From Chloroflexota bacterium (GTDB lineage Bacteria > Chloroflexota > Anaerolineae > Fen-1058), in NCBI GenBank assembly GCA_016219235.1, contig JACRBO010000442.1:1-8080 (forward strand): a stretch of DNA of 8,080 bases. Reading direction: 5' to 3'. The notes below the pieces were generated by a model. It was not told the DNA's origin. It made no database searches and saw only the letters and a program-made list of their open reading frames with translations. Shown piece after piece: positions 5,035 to 8,080 of the stretch. The stretch's first letter is position 1, and each line of letters opens with the position of its first letter. The translations under genes and the position numbers were made by a program.

Positions 5035-7804
5035 AGCCGCCGGTTCCTTCGATCGTCGGGACACGGATATGAATGCGCGTGCCGGCGCCGGGTGATGAAT
5101 CAAGGTCCAGGGTTCCGCCCACCAGCTCGACTCGCTCGCGCATGCTCATCAGGCCCAGCCCCCGCAATGATTCCGTCAGGACCGTCAGTTCGATCGGGTC
5201 GAAGCCGATGCCGTCGTCTTCGATGTACGTCGTGACGGCCCGATCGGTCAGGCCAAACAGGATGCTGACGTTGCGGGCGGCGGCGTGGCGCACGATATTG
5301 TTGATCGCTTCCTGGACGACGCGAAACAGGCACGTCTCCATTTCGGGCGGCAGGCGCGGCGCTTCGCCGATCTGATCGATGACGACCCGCATACCCTTTG
5401 GCTCCAGCCGCGATTGAGCATACCAGCGCAGCGCCGGCACCAACCCCAGATGATCGAGCATCGACGGGCGCAGATCGAAGATCAACTTGTGAACGCCGTC
5501 CAGCGTGCGCTGCGCCAACTCGCGCATGTGGAGCAGCTTCTTGTGGACGGCGGCGAGATCGGGCGTGTCCAGGCCTTCTTCCGCCGCATACAACAGCGCG
5601 GTCAACGCCTGGCTGGTATCGTCGTGCAGCTCACGCGCGATGCGCTTGCGCTCCTCCTCCTGCGCGCCAATGGCCTTCCGGAACAGCTCGCCGCGCACCT
5701 GTTCTTTGTGCTGAACTTCGGCATACAACCGCGCATTTTCGACAGCCACCGCGATCTGGCTGCCGATCGCGTTCAGCATCTCTTGTTCTTCGGGATCGAA
5801 GTCGCGCGTGTGGTGCGTGCCGATGCACAGACTGCCCAGCGTACAGCCCTTGGCCGTGAGCGGCACGTGCACCAGCGTGTGCAATTCTTCGCGCTGGAGC
5901 GATCGCGCGCGCGGGCCGCGAAAGCGGCTGAGGTCGGGCACGATGACGATCTGACCGGTCTCCAGCACGCCGCCGCACGAGCCGTCGAGCAGGCCGATGT
6001 GCGCGGCCAATCGCGCGGCTTCTTCCGACAGGCCGCGATACGCCATCAACTTCAAATCGCCGGCCGCGTCGTCCTGCAGGAAGATGGCGCCCACGTCGAT
6101 GTGCGTCAGCCGCAGCACGCCGTCGAGGGCGCGGCCCAGAATATCTTCCAGATTCAACGACTGATTCACCGTTAACGCGATCTCGTTCAGGATCGACAAT
6201 TGCTGGTTGCGCCTGACGAGCGACTCCTTGGTGCGTCGCTCGTCGGTGACGTCGCGTTTCAGTTCGACAATGCGCGTGATACGGCCGCCGGCGTCGCGCA
6301 TGGGCGAGGCCACAATATCGATGAAACGCTCTTGATCGCCGCAGGCATGCACGTGCGTCACCTGCGCCGACTGGCCGCCACTCAACACGTCGGACAGGGG
6401 GCAGCGGTCGCGCGATTCCCGGCAGGGCTGCTGGTGATGAGCGACTTCGTAACACAGCTGCCCGATCGGCTCGTACTCGCCGCCCAGCCGCTCGCGCGCG
6501 GCGCGATTCACCTGCTGAATGCGATAATCGTCGGCGCCGACGACGATCAACTCGTCCGACAGCGCGTCGATCACGGCCCGCAGATCATCGCGCACGGTCT
6601 GGGCTTCGTGCTGTGCGGCCAGCGCCGCCTGCGTGCGCTCGTGCACCCGCTCGTCCAGCTCGCGGTTCCACGCCTGAATCTCGTCCATCGAGTGTTTGAG
6701 GCGCAGCCGCATGGTGTTGAAGCTGTCCGCCAGTTCGCCGATCTCGTCGCCGCGCCGCTGCCGGTTCACCGGCGCAGCGAAATCGCCTTCCGCGATCCGC
6801 TGGGCGGCGCCCGTCAGCAACTCGACCGGATTGATCACGCTCCGGGTCGTGACCGCGACGAGCGCCAGTGCGCCGATCACGGTCAACAGTCCCAGGACGA
6901 ACACTTGCAACGACAGGTGCCGCACGGGCGCGAAGGCTTCATCGGTCTTTTGCCGGACGAGCACGCCCCACGGCGCAAGCGACACGGGCGCGAAGGCAAT
7001 CACTTCATCGCCGGATTCCAACGTGGCGGCGTTGGCGCGATCGGCCGCGAACAGTCGGCCGATGAGTTCGGCGGGGCCGGTGTGGGTCAACGCCCGATCG
7101 GGCTGGGTGCTCATCAACACCAGGCCGCCGGCGTCGATCACGTCGATCGCGCCGGTCGGGCCTAGCTCGTTGGAGTGTTCAAAAGGCAGGAGCGCCTGCG
7201 CGTCGAGGTCCAACAGCACGGCCACCGCGCCCAGCGTCAGGCCGTCGGCGGCCCGGACGGGCACGGCGATCAGCGCGTGCGGTTGATCGTTCGCTATCAG
7301 CGACAGGCTGAAGTGCCCGTTGTCGAACGCCGTATTCATGATCGGCGCGGGCGGCGGGCCGGCGGGCACGGCATCGGTCGCCGTCGAGGCGATCAGGCCG
7401 CCCGTTTGATCGAACAGGAAGATCGCGCGACTGGCCGCACTCATTTGCGGCAGCCATGAATCGATCGCGGCCTGGCGCTCGGCCTGACTGGCCTGCGGGT
7501 CGCGCAGCACGGCCCGTTCGGCCAGTAACGTCAACGTGCTGTGGACGTGACGCAGGGTCTCGTCGAGTGTGGTCGCGCTCAGGCGGGCGACCATTTCACG
7601 CTGATTCAAGACCTGGCGGGTCGATTGCTGCGTGGCGCTGCTGCCCATCAGGGCGAACACCGTAAACAGGCCCACCAGCCCGATGGTGACGAGCGCGGCC
7701 ATCTTGGTCTGCAAGCCCAGGTTGGACCAGCGCTGATCCACGCGGCGGCCGATGTGTTCAATCCGCGCCTGCCAACGGGCCGCGGCTCTACGCAGGGGAT
7801 TCAT
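5027..7804 (-). CDS. Membrane sensor histidine kinase, NarX/DegS-like: dCache-type sensor, HAMP, PAS, GAF, HisKA_3, HATPase
   Basis: A 925-residue sensor kinase. A basic cytoplasmic N-terminus (1-34) is followed by a membrane segment (about 35-55), an extracytoplasmic sensor (about 56-296) resembling a double Cache domain, and a second membrane segment (about 298-318). HAMP (about 319-372) includes NPVELLTGAAQRIAEGDF and DEIGELADSFNTM. A coiled coil (about 373-405) leads to a PAS domain (about 405-523) carrying Cys451, Cys461, Cys468 and Cys488, then a GAF domain (about 535-696). HisKA_3 (about 714-782) has phosphoacceptor His727 in RIARELHDDTSQAL. The HATPase has its N box at QEAINNIVRHA (831-841), EDDGIGFDP (862-870) and RGLGLMSMRERVELVGG (881-897). 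AGAGG lies 9 bases before the ATG. It overlaps the upstream hydrolase gene by 17 bases and the regulator by 8. The ligand is unknown. Confidence 0.95.
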   Translation of the reverse strand: MNPLRRAAARWQARIEHIGRRVDQRWSNLGLQTKMAALVTIGLVGLFTVFALMGSSATQQSTRQVLNQREMVARLSATTLDETLRHVHSTLTLLAERAVLRDPQASQAERQAAIDSWLPQMSAASRAIFLFDQTGGLIASTATDAVPAGPPPAPIMNTAFDNGHFSLSLIANDQPHALIAVPVRAADGLTLGAVAVLLDLDAQALLPFEHSNELGPTGAIDVIDAGGLVLMSTQPDRALTHTGPAELIGRLFAADRANAATLESGDEVIAFAPVSLAPWGVLVRQKTDEAFAPVRHLSLQVFVLGLLTVIGALALVAVTTRSVINPVELLTGAAQRIAEGDFAAPVNRQRRGDEIGELADSFNTMRLRLKHSMDEIQAWNRELDERVHERTQAALAAQHEAQTVRDDLRAVIDALSDELIVVGADDYRIQQVNRAARERLGGEYEPIGQLCYEVAHHQQPCRESRDRCPLSDVLSGGQSAQVTHVHACGDQERFIDIVASPMRDAGGRITRIVELKRDVTDERRTKESLVRRNQQLSILNEIALTVNQSLNLEDILGRALDGVLRLTHIDVGAIFLQDDAAGDLKLMAYRGLSEEAARLAAHIGLLDGSCGGVLETGQIVIVPDLSRFRGPRARSLQREELHTLVHVPLTAKGCTLGSLCIGTHHTRDFDPEEQEMLNAIGSQIAVAVENARLYAEVQHKEQVRGELFRKAIGAQEEERKRIARELHDDTSQALTALLYAAEEGLDTPDLAAVHKKLLHMRELAQRTLDGVHKLIFDLRPSMLDHLGLVPALRWYAQSRLEPKGMRVVIDQIGEAPRLPPEMETCLFRVVQEAINNIVRHAAARNVSILFGLTDRAVTTYIEDDGIGFDPIELTVLTESLRGLGLMSMRERVELVGGTLDLDSSPGAGTRIHIRVPTIEGTGGYA

Positions 7805-8080
7805 GGTGGGTTGCCTCTACCGGTTGTGTGGACACCCTGGGCGGCCACTGGCAATAGCGCACGCGGCCGCAGTATTTGCAGGTGCCGTGTTCGTCGAGTT
7901 CCTGTTTGACGCCTTCAAACTCGCCCATCGCTTCATACCATTCGTACGTGCGGCCGATGGTCACGCGCAGCGGCGTGTTGGGCGCATCGAAGTCGTGATA
8001 GGCGCCCGGGTACTCGACGAACCTGAAGCCGGCGCGGTGCGCCAGCTCGCGGCAGGGGCCGGGCTCGGTCCAGTCGTCCG
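7788..8080 (-). CDS. Dienelactone hydrolase-family protein, C-terminal part only, with a cysteine tail
   Basis: Ninety-six residues are visible (first full codon at 8078); the rest lies beyond the window. DDWTEPGPCRELA at the visible start matches the region holding the catalytic Asp of dienelactone hydrolase-type alpha/beta hydrolases, and VEYPGAYHDFDAP matches the family's YPGAYHAFD motif with the triad His (visible residue 28). The nucleophile cysteine (or serine) region is outside. After this core the usual helix ending near FL is replaced by a charged stretch and a tail with Cys67, Cys70 and Cys76 in TCKYCGRVRYC, which I do not know from this family. The reading frame ends at a TAG inside the kinase's fifth and sixth codons, overlapping it by 17 bases, so this gene probably belongs to the same operon and is translated together with the kinase. 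The substrate cannot be inferred. Confidence 0.8.
   Translation of the reverse strand, partial: DDWTEPGPCRELAHRAGFRFVEYPGAYHDFDAPNTPLRVTIGRTYEWYEAMGEFEGVKQELDEHGTCKYCGRVRYCQWPPRVSTQPVEATHHESPA

Noticed and set aside
5285..7165. Long plus-strand frames opposite the histidine kinase (5285-6175 and 6200-7165)
   Set aside because: They mirror the kinase codons, show no motifs, and are rich in Arg, Gln, His and Ala as expected for antisense frames.

Overview
The window is a GC-rich (roughly 60% by eye), gene-dense stretch of a bacterial chromosome. All seven protein genes use standard codons and are tightly packed. The phylum is inferred, not shown: the glutamyl-tRNA reductase (C5 haem route), the NarL-type two-component pair with a PAS-GAF-HisKA_3 kinase, and a dispersed palindrome beginning GGTAGGGGCGAGG all resemble what is seen in Chloroflexota (Anaerolineae-like) genomes. 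No rRNA, tRNA, CRISPR array, transposase or phage gene was seen.

Left part, plus strand (1-3408). A tetrapyrrole cluster runs off the left edge: a cobyrinate a,c-diamide synthase-family amidase (CbiA/CobB/DsrN type, 5' end missing), a small FmdB-family zinc-ribbon protein, and glutamyl-tRNA reductase HemA. The amidase and zinc-ribbon genes overlap by 14 bases and the zinc-ribbon and hemA genes by one base, so they are almost certainly one operon with coupled translation. A 68-base gap with a plausible sigma70-type promoter leads to a C-terminally membrane-anchored SRPBCC (START-like) protein.

Middle (3409-3478). The SRPBCC gene and the minus-strand genes converge on a 27-bp, nearly perfect hairpin with a 3-base loop. 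It has no T tract on either side.

Right part, minus strand (3479-8080), read right to left: the C-terminal end of a dienelactone hydrolase-family protein with an unusual cysteine tail; a 925-residue membrane histidine kinase (dCache-like sensor, HAMP, PAS, GAF, HisKA_3, HATPase); its NarL/FixJ response regulator; and a SUMF1/FGE-fold protein that lacks the catalytic cysteines of true formylglycine-generating enzyme. The first three overlap one another (17 and 8 bases). A 75-base imperfect inverted repeat separates the regulator from the SUMF1 gene and supplies the regulator's stop codon.

I see no clearly new multi-gene system. The points most worth a second look are the two palindromic elements, the heptamer tandem repeat inside the amidase gene, the cysteine-rich PAS domain of the kinase, the cysteine tail on the hydrolase, and the non-catalytic SUMF1 protein attached to a two-component operon.
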